Positions 41,351-49,798 of a stretch of DNA of 64,000 nucleotides are shown here, piece after piece. Within the stretch, counting starts at the first letter, position 1; the number at the start of each line of letters is the position of its first letter. The stretch comes from Paracoccaceae bacterium. GTDB taxonomy: Bacteria > Pseudomonadota > Alphaproteobacteria > Rhodobacterales > Rhodobacteraceae. The notes beneath the pieces were generated by a model. The model saw only the letters and a program-made list of their open reading frames with translations, was not told the DNA's origin and did no database searches. Position numbers and translations under genes: made by a program. Location: positions 38,948-102,947 of the forward strand of contig JAFGTV010000047.1 of the NCBI GenBank assembly GCA_016938875.1, given 5' to 3'.

Positions 41351-42529
41351 ATGAACGGGGCAGATACCGCCTGGATACTGGTCGCCACAGCCTTGGTGCT
41401 GTTCATGACGCTGCCGGGGCTGGCGCTTTTCTATGGCGGGCTGGTGCGCGCGCGCAATGTGCTGAGCGTGTTCATGCAGTGCTATGCCATCGCCTGCCTG
41501 ATGAGCGTGCTGTGGCTGGTGGTCGGCTATAGCGTGGCCTTTGGCGGCGACGGCGCCTATTGGGGCGGGCTGGGAAAGGCGTTCCTGACCGGCGTCACCG
41601 ACGACAGCCTGACCGGCACCCTGCCCGAATACCTGTTCTTCGCTTTCCAGATGACATTCGCCATCATCACGCCCGCGCTGATCGTGGGGGCCTATGTGGA
41701 ACGCATCGGCTTTGGCTTCGTGCTGCTCTTTTCGGGGCTGTGGATGGTGCTGTGCTATGCGCCGGTGGTGCATTGGATCTGGGGCGGTGGGTTCCTGGCC
41801 GATGGCGGTCTTTTCGGCGCGGTGGGCGTGCGTGATTTCGCGGGCGGCATCGTGGTGCATGAAACCGCGGGGCTTGCGGCACTGATCGTGGCGGTGTTCC
41901 TGGGGCCGCGGCGCAACCATTCGACCCCGCCGCACGCGCCGGGGTTTGTGTTCATCGGCGCGGCGATGCTGTGGGTTGGCTGGTTCGGCTTTAACGGCGG
42001 CTCGCAACTGGCCGCCGATGGCGGCGCGGCCAAGGCGATGCTGGTTACCCATATCTCGGCGGCCACGGCCTCGCTGACCTGGGCGCTATGGGAAAAGATC
42101 AAGTACGGCACCCCCTCGCTGGTGGGTATCGTCACAGGGACCATTGCGGGACTGGCCTCGATCACCCCGGCCAGCGGGTTCGTCGGCCCGGTCGAGGCGC
42201 TGATGATCGGGGCGGTCGCGGGCATCCTGTGCCAAGAGGCGGTCAACCTGATCCGCAACAAGCTGAAGATCGACGACACGCTGGATGTGTTCGCGGTGCA
42301 TGGCGTGGGCGGGATCTTTGGCACGATCATGATCGCCGCGCTGGGTCATGGCAGCTGGGCCGCGCAACTGGGCGGGCTGGCCGTGGTGGGGGCATTCACG
42401 GTGGTCGTCACCGTGGCGCTGGTGAAACTGGTGGCGCTGATCACCCCCCTGCGCGTCGATGCCGAGGCAGAATCGAACGGCCTGGACCTGTCGGTACATG
42501 GCGAACGCGCCTACGACATGGCGTCCTGA
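41351..42529 (+). CDS. amtB: Ammonium transporter AmtB
   Basis: A 392-residue Amt/Rh channel with 11 membrane helices, moving ammonium in under nitrogen limitation. GLALFYGGLVRARNVLSVF, the pore histidines in APVVHWIWGG and DVFAVHGVGGIFG, and GWFGFNGGSQLAADG are conserved. ACGAGGG lies right before the ATG. No glnK gene is adjacent, although amtB usually pairs with one; ntrBC is only 3 kb away. The 160 bp upstream presumably hold its promoter, but I cannot identify an NtrC site with confidence. Confidence 0.94.
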   Translation: MNGADTAWILVATALVLFMTLPGLALFYGGLVRARNVLSVFMQCYAIACLMSVLWLVVGYSVAFGGDGAYWGGLGKAFLTGVTDDSLTGTLPEYLFFAFQMTFAIITPALIVGAYVERIGFGFVLLFSGLWMVLCYAPVVHWIWGGGFLADGGLFGAVGVRDFAGGIVVHETAGLAALIVAVFLGPRRNHSTPPHAPGFVFIGAAMLWVGWFGFNGGSQLAADGGAAKAMLVTHISAATASLTWALWEKIKYGTPSLVGIVTGTIAGLASITPASGFVGPVEALMIGAVAGILCQEAVNLIRNKLKIDDTLDVFAVHGVGGIFGTIMIAALGHGSWAAQLGGLAVVGAFTVVVTVALVKLVALITPLRVDAEAESNGLDLSVHGERAYDMAS

Positions 42530-42538
42530 GCGGGCCTG

Positions 42539-42566
42539 GGGCGCCGGTGCGGCCGCGCTGGCGCCC
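42539..42566. terminator. GC-rich hairpin between amtB and the RatA-like gene
   Basis: A 7-bp stem (42539-42545 GGGCGCC with 42560-42566) between convergent stops at 42529 and 42590, loop 14 bases including another palindrome. No T run. Confidence 0.4.
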
Positions 42567-42589
42567 TGCCCGCCCGTCTGGCGGTGGGA

Positions 42590-43048
42590 TCAGGCGCCGG
42601 GGCGGCCGTACAGATCCTCGGCCCGTTTTTCAAAGGCGCGCACGATCCGCATCATCGCCTCGTTGAACACCGCGCCGATCACGCCCTGCAACACCCGGTT
42701 CTTGAATTCGAAATCCACGTAGAACTCGACCGCGCAGCGGCCCGGCCCGATATCGCGAAACTGCCAATAGGATTTGAGATAGCGAAACGGACCGTCCAGG
42801 TATTCGGTGTCGATCTTGTGGATCGCGGGCCACAGCGTCACCCGGCTGCCAAAGCGTTCGCGGAACACCTTGAACGACACGACCAGGTCGGCCTCCATCA
42901 CCTCGCCCTCGGCAAAGGGCGTGCGCGAGCGAATGCGCGCCGCCGCCGTCCAGGGCAGGAACTGCGGATAGGACGCCACATCCGACACCAGATCGTACAT
43001 CTGCTGCGCGGTATAGGGCATCTCTCTGTTTTCGGAATGGCTGGGCAT
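42590..43048 (-). CDS. Type II toxin/ubiquinone-binding RatA/COQ10-family START protein
   Basis: A 152-residue START/aromatase-fold protein. MPYTAQQMYDLVSDVASYPQ, then FLPWTAAARI, DLVVSFKVFRERFGSRVTL, PFRYLKSYWQFRDIGPG, and a C-terminal KNRVLQGVIGAVFNEAMMRI. COQ10 members bind ubiquinone and aid respiration; RatA members act on 70S ribosome assembly. In alphaproteobacteria the ubiquinone-binding role is more likely. ATG 43048 begins the conserved region. Divergent from hpt. Confidence 0.87.
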   Translation of the reverse strand: MPSHSENREMPYTAQQMYDLVSDVASYPQFLPWTAAARIRSRTPFAEGEVMEADLVVSFKVFRERFGSRVTLWPAIHKIDTEYLDGPFRYLKSYWQFRDIGPGRCAVEFYVDFEFKNRVLQGVIGAVFNEAMMRIVRAFEKRAEDLYGRPGA

Positions 43049-43117
43049 GATCCCGGTTTGTTGATGACAGTGGGGTGCCATGTCTGATAGTGGGCGCGCA
43101 AAATCAAGGGGGAACGC

Positions 43118-43660
43118 ATGGCTGAGAGACCATATGTCATAGATGAACTGCTCTCGGCCAAGACAATTGCCGCCCGGGTCGAGGCATTGGCCCAGGAAAT
43201 CACCGCCCATTACGCCGATACGGACAAGCTGGTGGTGGTGGGTCTGTTGCGCGGCTCGTTCATCTTCATCGCCGATCTGGTGCGCGAACTGGCCCTGCCG
43301 GTCGAGGTCGATTTCATCGAGGCCTCGTCCTATGGCAACGCCACCACAAGTTCGCGCGAGGTGCGCATCCTGAAAGACCTGCGCGGCGAGATCGAGGGGC
43401 GCGATGTTCTGGTCGTCGAGGATATCGTCGACACCGGCCATACCCTGAAGGCGGTGCTGCACCTGCTGGACGGACGCAAACCGAACCGGCTGGAGGTGTG
43501 CGCCCTGCTGGACAAACCCGTGCGGCGCGAGGTGGACATTCGCGCGCGCTGGGTCGGCTTTGACATCCCCGACGAGTTCGTCGTCGGATACGGCATTGAT
43601 TTCGCGCAACGAAACCGCAACCTGCCCTATATCGGCGCGGTCCGTTTCACGGGCACGTGA
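43118..43660 (+). CDS. hpt: Hypoxanthine phosphoribosyltransferase
   Basis: A 180-residue purine-salvage enzyme making IMP or GMP from hypoxanthine or guanine and [31 protein letters not shown], and the PRPP loop [18 protein letters not shown] are present, with the purine-binding [17 protein letters not shown] near the end. An AAGGGGGA site precedes the ATG. Confidence 0.96.
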   Translation: MAERPYVIDELLSAKTIAARVEALAQEITAHYADTDKLVVVGLLRGSFIFIADLVRELALPVEVDFIEASSYGNATTSSREVRILKDLRGEIEGRDVLVVEDIVDTGHTLKAVLHLLDGRKPNRLEVCALLDKPVRREVDIRARWVGFDIPDEFVVGYGIDFAQRNRNLPYIGAVRFTGT

Positions 43661-43762
43661 CCTTCCGGCCACAAAAGGGGGGATTGCACTGCGGCGGACT
43701 GGCGGCAGGCCGCGGTCGCGCTTAACGTGCACGTAAGCATGGGTTTCAAAGGAAACAATACC

Positions 43763-44653
43763 ATGAACGCGTCCATTGCCAGTGCCCTTTTGCTCTCGAT
43801 ATGTGCCGGCAGCGCCTGGGGTCAGTCCCTGCCCGGGAATATGACTGCGGATGGTTTTGTCGAATTCGAACATCTCGAGGCCAATTCAAGCGGTACCATC
43901 GTGTATGGCGAGATCGACCTGGGCGTGACCGGGCCGGACCTGGGCCTTGGGTTCGATCTGGGCCTCGACGCCGTCAACCTGAAGCTGGGCAGCGGCAGCA
44001 GCGAATATCGCCAAGCCGTCTATGCGGCCCTGACTTACAGCTATGAGCATGGCAAGATATCGGTCGGTCGGCCCCGGACACTGGAATCGGACTATATCGG
44101 GCGGCGTGTGTTTGGCGGGTCGGTCCTGCTCGATGTGCAAGTCGGGCGTCAGCAACGCTCGATCGTGGATTTCTTCTATCTTTTCCTGGACGAAACCCCG
44201 GTCGGCCTGCGCTATGACGGCACTTACGGGGATACCCGGTTCGGGCTGGCCTATCACAGCTTTGACGATGGCGCCTTCGATGTCTATTCGATCGCCCTGC
44301 ACCAGGACATCGGGCAGTATGAACTCGGCTTTTTCTACGAGGATTTTCGGGGCGGGCACACCGCGTCCGCTTCTGCCTCGTTCACCCACGGCCAATGGTC
44401 CGGCGGCGTGATCCTCAGCGATACGGACCTGAGCGCGGCCGACCTCGTGGGGCGGTTTTTCGTGGATTACGGGCTGACCGACGCGCTGACCCTGTCGGGG
44501 GAAATCGGCACCGAGTTCGGCAATGGCGCTGACGACATCTATACCCTCAGCATGGATTACGACTTTGGCTCTGGCGCGTATCTGAATGCCGGGGTGGTCG
44601 CCAGCGATGGCTTCGACACCGTCTATGACGCGTCGCTCGGCTTTCGGTTCTGA
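43763..44653 (+). CDS. Outer-membrane beta-barrel (porin-like) protein
   Basis: A 296-residue exported protein. MNASIASALLLSICAGSAWG is a signal peptide ending near AWGQS; AAGGAAA lies 7-9 bases before ATG 43763. The rest is alternating hydrophobic/polar strands rich in Gly, Tyr and Asp, such as VNLKLGSGSSEYRQAVYAAL and RFGLAYHSFDDGAFDVYSIA, ending in a C-terminal Phe (ASLGFRF), the usual barrel insertion signal. Resembles gram-negative porins of the Rhodobacter type but shorter, so family assignment is tentative. Monocistronic; A/T-containing leader precedes it. Confidence 0.7.
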   Translation: MNASIASALLLSICAGSAWGQSLPGNMTADGFVEFEHLEANSSGTIVYGEIDLGVTGPDLGLGFDLGLDAVNLKLGSGSSEYRQAVYAALTYSYEHGKISVGRPRTLESDYIGRRVFGGSVLLDVQVGRQQRSIVDFFYLFLDETPVGLRYDGTYGDTRFGLAYHSFDDGAFDVYSIALHQDIGQYELGFFYEDFRGGHTASASASFTHGQWSGGVILSDTDLSAADLVGRFFVDYGLTDALTLSGEIGTEFGNGADDIYTLSMDYDFGSGAYLNAGVVASDGFDTVYDASLGFRF

Positions 44654-44684
44654 GGCCGGGTTGCGAATTTCCTGGCTCTTGAGA

Positions 44685-44843
44685 ATGTCCCGCTGGGCGC
44701 GCAATCCGCCCAGCGAAGGGCGCGTCAAACTGGTGCTGGGTATTGTCGTTCTATGCCTGCTGCTGGCGCTTTTCGAACGGCTCTTTGGCTGGCCCGCCTG
44801 GCTGACGGTCAATTCCTCGCCAAATGGACGGATCGGGTTCTGA
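44685..44843 (+). CDS. Possible small membrane protein, 52 residues
   Basis: ATG 44685 starts MSRWARNPPSEGRVKLVLGI followed by a strong hydrophobic helix VVLCLLLALFERLFGWPAWL and the tail TVNSSPNGRIGF. It begins 31 bases after the barrel gene stop. There is no strong ribosome site (CTCTTGAGA only). The single helix with a basic N-terminus fits an inner-membrane protein with the C-terminus outside. Not recognised. Confidence 0.4.
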   Translation: MSRWARNPPSEGRVKLVLGIVVLCLLLALFERLFGWPAWLTVNSSPNGRIGF

Positions 44844-44990
44844 GGGCTGTTCCGTCCGCGTGCCCCGAACCGATGATGCGTGTCCCCGCATGAGCTGATG
44901 ACGCCAGGGCGCGCCCCGCATCCACCGCGCATTCCCCCTCGCCACACCCTCGCCCCCTTTTGCGCAGCCCGCGCCGCGGGGCCGTTGCAC

Positions 44991-45024
44991 AAAAGAAAAC
45001 GGCCGCAACAGGGTGCGGCCGTTT
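44991..45024 (-). terminator. Rho-independent terminator of rplM-rpsI
   Basis: Perfect 10-bp stem (44997-45006 AAACGGCCGC with 45015-45024), 8-base loop. On the minus strand followed by a T-rich run (TTTTCTTTT). It lies 30 bases after the rpsI stop. Confidence 0.85.
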
Positions 45025-45053
45025 CGGTTCGTGACGCTTTTTCGCGCGCGCGA

Positions 45054-45548
45054 TTAACGCTTGGAGAACTGGAAGCTCCGGCGGGCCTTGCGGCGGCCGA
45101 ACTTCTTGCGTTCCACCACGCGGCTGTCGCGGGTCAGGAAGCCGGCGGCCTTGAGCGCGCCGCGCAGGCTGGGTTCGTACAGTTGCAGCGCCTTCGAGAT
45201 GCCGTGCTTGACCGCGCCGGCCTGGCCCGACAACCCGCCGCCCTTGACGGTGGCGATCACGTCGAACTCATCCTCGACACCGGCCACGGTAAAGGGCTGG
45301 CGCAGGATCATCTGCAACACGGGACGGGCGAAATAGACGCTCATGTCCTTGCCGTTGACCATCACCTTGCCCGAACCGGGGCGGATCCAGACGCGGGCGA
45401 CCGCATCTTTCCGCTTGCCGGTGGCATAAGAGCGGCCCAGGGCGTCGCGCACCGGCTCTGCCGGGGTGGCCATCTCGAGGGACATCGCGGCGTCGCCGGA
45501 AACGGCCTCGCTCAGCGCGTCGAGGGATTTGATTTCATCAGCCATCAT
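45054..45548 (-). CDS. rpsI: 30S ribosomal protein S9
   Basis: A 163-164-residue S9; its C-terminal tail reaches the P site of the ribosome. [40 protein letters not shown], and the end [15 protein letters not shown] are canonical. An N-terminal extension of about 40 residues precedes the conserved part, longer than the roughly 130-residue enteric protein. ATGs at 45548 and 45545 are adjacent; 45548 overlaps the rplM stop as ATGA. Confidence 0.97.
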   Translation of the reverse strand: MMADEIKSLDALSEAVSGDAAMSLEMATPAEPVRDALGRSYATGKRKDAVARVWIRPGSGKVMVNGKDMSVYFARPVLQMILRQPFTVAGVEDEFDVIATVKGGGLSGQAGAVKHGISKALQLYEPSLRGALKAAGFLTRDSRVVERKKFGRRKARRSFQFSKR

Positions 45549-46009
45549 GCGCTCCGGGTGTTCTTGGCGTTCATGGATTTGACATCCAGCACTTCGGGGT
45601 TCTGCGCCTCGTGCGGGTGCTCGGCCCCGGCATAGACGCGCAGGTTGGTCATCACCTTGCGGCTCAGCCGGTTGCCCGGCAGCATGCGCTTGACCGCCAA
45701 GGTCACGACGCGCTCGGGGTGGGCGCCTTCCAGGATCTGGCCGGCGGTACGATGCTTGATGCCGCCCGGGTGGCCGGTGTGCCAGAAGTATTTCTTGTCA
45801 GCACGCTTGTTGCCGGTCATCTGCACCTTGTCGGCGTTGATGATGATCACGTTGTCGCCCATGTCCATGTGCGGCGTGAAGGTGGCCTTGTGCTTGCCGC
45901 GCAGGCGCATGGCGACGATCGAGGCGAGACGGCCCAGAACAACGCCCTCGGCGTCGATCAGGATCCATTTCTTTTCGATATCCGCCGGAGTAGCGGTAAA
46001 GGTTTTCAT
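45545..46009 (-). CDS. rplM: 50S ribosomal protein L13
   Basis: A 154-residue L13, an early assembly protein of the 50S subunit. [52 protein letters not shown] and [13 protein letters not shown] are canonical. First gene of rplM-rpsI. A promoter is seen upstream at 46080-46107. Confidence 0.98.
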   Translation of the reverse strand: MKTFTATPADIEKKWILIDAEGVVLGRLASIVAMRLRGKHKATFTPHMDMGDNVIIINADKVQMTGNKRADKKYFWHTGHPGGIKHRTAGQILEGAHPERVVTLAVKRMLPGNRLSRKVMTNLRVYAGAEHPHEAQNPEVLDVKSMNAKNTRSA

Positions 46010-46079
46010 GGTTTTGCCCTATTGGCTAAAGTGTCCCCGCCAGGCCACGACATGCGGCCCGCCGGTTCGGGATGGGCGT

Positions 46080-46107
46080 GTTCTAAGGGTTTCCAGCACA
46101 CAGTCAA
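46080..46107 (-). promoter_or_regulatory. Sigma-70-type promoter of rplM-rpsI
   Basis: On the minus strand: TTGACT at 46107-46102, 16-base spacer, TAGAAC at 46085-46080. It gives a leader of about 65 bases before rplM. Confidence 0.55.
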
Positions 46108-46264
46108 GCACCCTAACCCTCAAAATACCAAGCGCAAACAATGACTTGTAAAATAGGTATCTATTTACCCCATTTCCGCACGAGGGTCTCCCCCCGATTC
46201 GTGCACATTTTCCCACGGTTTTCGCTGCACCGCCGCAAAAAGTCGAACGCGGGGAAATTCCTTC

Positions 46265-46293
46265 TTGATTGACGCAATCGAAAGCCTTAGGTG
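46265..46293 (+). promoter_or_regulatory. Possible promoter of speD-speE
   Basis: TTGATT (46265-46270), 17-base spacer, TAGGTG (46288-46293). The -10 is a weak match. The 6-bp inverted repeat at 46302-46315 would fall right at the transcript start. Confidence 0.35.
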
Positions 46294-46386
46294 CCCCCTA
46301 CGATCGGAACCGATCCCAACCTCGAAAATCCGGGGGGGCGCTAAGGAACCGACTGGATTCAATCTACTGGTAAGAAGGGGCGCGCC

Positions 46387-46889
46387 ATGACTGACGCCAA
46401 CCTCTTCCAACTGGGGATCGGTCTGGAGACAGGCGCCCATGCGGAAGATACTCGCAGCCCTTCGGCTGCACCGATGATTCGTGACGTGTTCGATGACACC
46501 CGCGATGACCATTTCATACGCCGTGACGGCCGCGTCTTCGCGGGCACCCATCTCATCATCGAGGTGGTAAACGGGCATGGCCTAGATGACGAGGATCGCA
46601 TCCAGACCGCGTTTCGCGACTGCGTGGACGAATGCGGCGCGACGCTGCTGCACATCCATACGCACAAGTTCAGCCCCCAAGGCGTAAGCGGCGTGGCCGT
46701 GCTGGCCGAAAGCCATATCTCGGTGCACACCTGGCCCGAGATCGGCTATGGCGCGTTCGACGTGTTCATGTGCGGCGATGCCGATCCCTGGCGCGCAGTG
46801 GGCGTGCTGCAACGCGCCTTTGGCACCGCCGATGTGCGGGTCAAGGAGCTGCTACGCGGCGATGGCCTGGTCAGCGAGAGCCAGGCGGC

Positions 46890-46893
<4 letters not shown>
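46387..46893 (+). CDS. speD: S-adenosylmethionine decarboxylase proenzyme
   Basis: A 168-residue SpeD; it makes decarboxylated SAM, the aminopropyl donor for spermidine. It self-cleaves at Ser in [15 protein letters not shown] to form its pyruvoyl group; [18 protein letters not shown] and [11 protein letters not shown] are also family blocks. An N-terminal extension of about 40 residues precedes the core (core [17 protein letters not shown]). GAAGGGG precedes the ATG. Its stop overlaps the speE start (ATGA). Confidence 0.95.
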
Positions 46894-47735
<842 letters not shown>

Positions 47736-47813
47736 CGGGGCCCTTCTTCTGGTCGCAAATATCCTCGGGGGGGGTCCGCGCCAGCGGACGGGGGGCGGAC
47801 AGCCCCCCTGCCC

Positions 47814-48233
47814 TCATCCCGGCGGGATCGCATAGGTCAGACCGGCGCGCGCCACGGCGCCCTCGATCCCCTCGGAAAAGATCAGCGCGTCGCCCACCGC
47901 CAGGACACGGCCCAGCTTCAGCAACCGCGCCTGGCAGATCAGATCGCGCCCTTGTGCCGGTTTGCGCATGAAATCGATCGAACAATTCGTCGTCACCGCC
48001 AGGGCCTGCGGCCCGATCATCGCCAGCACCGCCAGGTAAATCGCCACATCGGCCAGCGCGAACATCGAGGGTCCCGACACGGTGCCACCGGGGCGCAGAT
48101 GGCGCGTGGCCACCGGCATGCGCACCTGCACCTGCATCGGCGCGACCTGTTCGATCACGAAATCATTGCAGACCTGCGGAAACGCGCGCGCCAGGAATGC
48201 CTCCAGCGCGGGGATGTCCATCTTGACCGTCAT
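47814..48233 (-). CDS. PaaI-family hot-dog thioesterase
   Basis: A 139-residue hot-dog-fold protein. LRPGGTVSGPSMFALADVAI carries the helix of this fold with the catalytic-type Asp, followed by TTNCSIDFMRKPAQGRDLIC and LKLGRVLAVGDALIFSE. It probably hydrolyses acyl-CoA thioesters; substrate unknown. Divergent from the enoyl-CoA hydratase gene, with 58 bp between starts. Confidence 0.85.
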   Translation of the reverse strand: MTVKMDIPALEAFLARAFPQVCNDFVIEQVAPMQVQVRMPVATRHLRPGGTVSGPSMFALADVAIYLAVLAMIGPQALAVTTNCSIDFMRKPAQGRDLICQARLLKLGRVLAVGDALIFSEGIEGAVARAGLTYAIPPG

Positions 48234-48291
48234 GCCTTCCCCCTCTTCCCTTTGCCGCGTAGTCTGCCCGCGAACAGGGAGGAGAAACAAG

Positions 48292-49080
48292 ATGAGCGAG
48301 ATCCTTTTGCGCCAGGACACCGGCGCCATTGCCACGTTGACGCTGAACGCGCCAGGGCGGCTGAACGCGCTGTCGGACGCGATGCTGGCGGCGCTTCAGG
48401 CTCAGATCAACGCGCTGGCCGAGGATCGCGAGACGCGGGTGGTAATCCTCAAGGGCGCGGGCAAGGTGTTCTGCGCGGGCCATGATCTCAAGGAAATGCA
48501 GGCCGGGCGACAAGCGCCGGACGCCGGCCAAGCCTATTTCGCCGATCTTTTCACGCGCTGCGCGGCGGTGATGACCGGACTGATGCGCCTGCCCCAGCCG
48601 GTGATCGCCGCACCGCACGGGATCGCCACGGCGGCGGGGTGCCAACTGGTGGCCTCATGCGACATGGCGGTGGCGGCCCAGGGCACGCGGTTCGGGGTGA
48701 ACGGGGTGAATATCGGTCTTTTCTGCTCGACCCCGATGGTCGCGCTCAGCCGCAACATTCCGCGCAAACATGCGTTCGAGATGCTGACCACCGGCGCATT
48801 CATCGACGCCGAAAAGGCGGCCGCGCTGGGTCTGATCAACCGCGCCGTCCCGCACGATGATCTGGACACGGAAACGATGGCACTGGCCGAAACCCTGGCG
48901 GCCAAGCTGAACCCGGCGGTGCGCATCGGCAAGCGCACGTTTTACGAGCAGATCACGATGGACGTGGACGCGGCCTATGCCCATGCGGGGGCGGCGATGG
49001 TGGAAAACATGCTGTGGCGCGATACCGACGAGGGGATCCGCGCCTTTCTGGAAAAGCGCCCGCCCGATTGGCAGGGCTAG
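48292..49080 (+). CDS. Enoyl-CoA hydratase/isomerase family protein
   Basis: A 262-residue crotonase. LNAPGRLNALSDAMLAALQA, oxyanion-hole blocks FCAGHDLKEMQAG and HGIATAAGCQLVASCDMAVA, and FGVNGVNIGLFCSTPMVALS are typical. In true hydratases two Glu residues act in the active site; the second here is replaced (NIGLFCST where PEIGLG... is usual), so the chemistry may differ. Closest in style to ECHDC3-like proteins of unclear substrate. GGAGGAG precedes the ATG. Confidence 0.88.
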   Translation: MSEILLRQDTGAIATLTLNAPGRLNALSDAMLAALQAQINALAEDRETRVVILKGAGKVFCAGHDLKEMQAGRQAPDAGQAYFADLFTRCAAVMTGLMRLPQPVIAAPHGIATAAGCQLVASCDMAVAAQGTRFGVNGVNIGLFCSTPMVALSRNIPRKHAFEMLTTGAFIDAEKAAALGLINRAVPHDDLDTETMALAETLAAKLNPAVRIGKRTFYEQITMDVDAAYAHAGAAMVENMLWRDTDEGIRAFLEKRPPDWQG

Positions 49081-49086
49081 TCTCGG

Positions 49087-49125
49087 AACCGGGGCCGGGC
49101 GTGCACGATCGCCCGGCCCTGGTTT
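49087..49125. terminator. Bidirectional hairpin between convergent genes
   Basis: A 14-bp stem with one mismatch (49087-49100 with 49111-49124), 10-base loop, between the enoyl-CoA hydratase stop (49080) and the end of the 56-residue gene (49135). T-poor tails. Confidence 0.55.
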
Positions 49126-49134
49126 AGGCGCACC

Positions 49135-49305
49135 TTATTCGGCGGCGATGCGGTATGCCTCGGTCGAGGTGGCCGGCTTGACCGCGGCGCGCGCCTTGCG
49201 CTTGCGGGTTTCGGCCAGCAGCTCTTCGGTCTGGCGCATGTTGATGTAAGCAAAAGCAACGACAAAGCCGATGGTGCCCAGCATCAGAGGTCCGATAATA
49301 TCCAT
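49135..49305 (-). CDS. Small single-span membrane protein, 56 residues
   Basis: ATG at 49305 with an AGGAAAGGGAA site upstream. MDIIGPLMLGTIGFVVAFAY is one membrane helix; a highly charged helix follows (NMRQTEELLAETRKRKARAA) and the tail ends YRIAAE. The shape is that of small respiratory or cell-envelope accessory proteins, but I cannot name the family. Confidence 0.65.
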   Translation of the reverse strand: MDIIGPLMLGTIGFVVAFAYINMRQTEELLAETRKRKARAAVKPATSTEAYRIAAE

Positions 49306-49490
49306 TGGTCAGTTCCCTTTCCTGTTTGCGTTGTTATGCAAGGGATACGCGGCCCCGCTGAAACCGGATCACCGAAAAGCGGAAAAATCATTGTTTTCAT
49401 GTGCATACACCGGCATACCGGCGGCCAACACCTTGAATGCGCGGCAAAAAAGCACATCCGCAAATGCCGTTCAAACGAATGTGAGCGGCC

Positions 49491-49748
49491 CTAGTGGATC
49501 AGCAATATGACCAAAAGAAAGAAAACCAGCAGCCCGATGACCCCCGCATGGGCGAAAAGCAGACTGGTCAGCAACAGCCCCGCCAGCACCGCCAGCACGA
49601 TCGCCGTCTGCTCATGCGCGGGGCGGGCCGAGATCCGCTTGCCGATCTGATCGGCACTCTTACCGCGCACGATGCCCGCCAGGATGGCAAACGCCACCCG
49701 CCGGGCCTGGGCCCAGAGAACGCTGAGGATGTTGTCATGCCGTGCCAT
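49491..49748 (-). CDS. Small membrane protein, 85 residues
   Basis: MARHDNILSVLWAQARRVAF, IVRGKSADQIGKRISARPAHEQ (amphipathic, positive; given in part) and then a strongly hydrophobic C-terminal half, AIVLAVLAGLLLTSLLFAH plus AGVIGLLVFFLLVILLIH, i.e. two helices. No family recognised. Downstream (at lower coordinates) is the 56-residue gene. Confidence 0.6.
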   Translation of the reverse strand: MARHDNILSVLWAQARRVAFAILAGIVRGKSADQIGKRISARPAHEQTAIVLAVLAGLLLTSLLFAHAGVIGLLVFFLLVILLIH

Positions 49749-49798
49749 GGCGGGCCTTTTAGCATTCCACGCGGGACGGTGCCAGAGTTTGCCCGCCT

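Larger units (their letters stand above)
46010..46386. other. Intergenic region between rplM and speD
   Basis: 377 bp, AT-richer than the surroundings. Left part: rplM promoter (46080-46107, minus). Right part: possible speD promoter (46265-46293) and a leader with a perfect 6-bp inverted repeat, GATCGG AA CCGATC (46302-46315). I recognise no known riboswitch. No protein gene seen. Confidence 0.55.
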
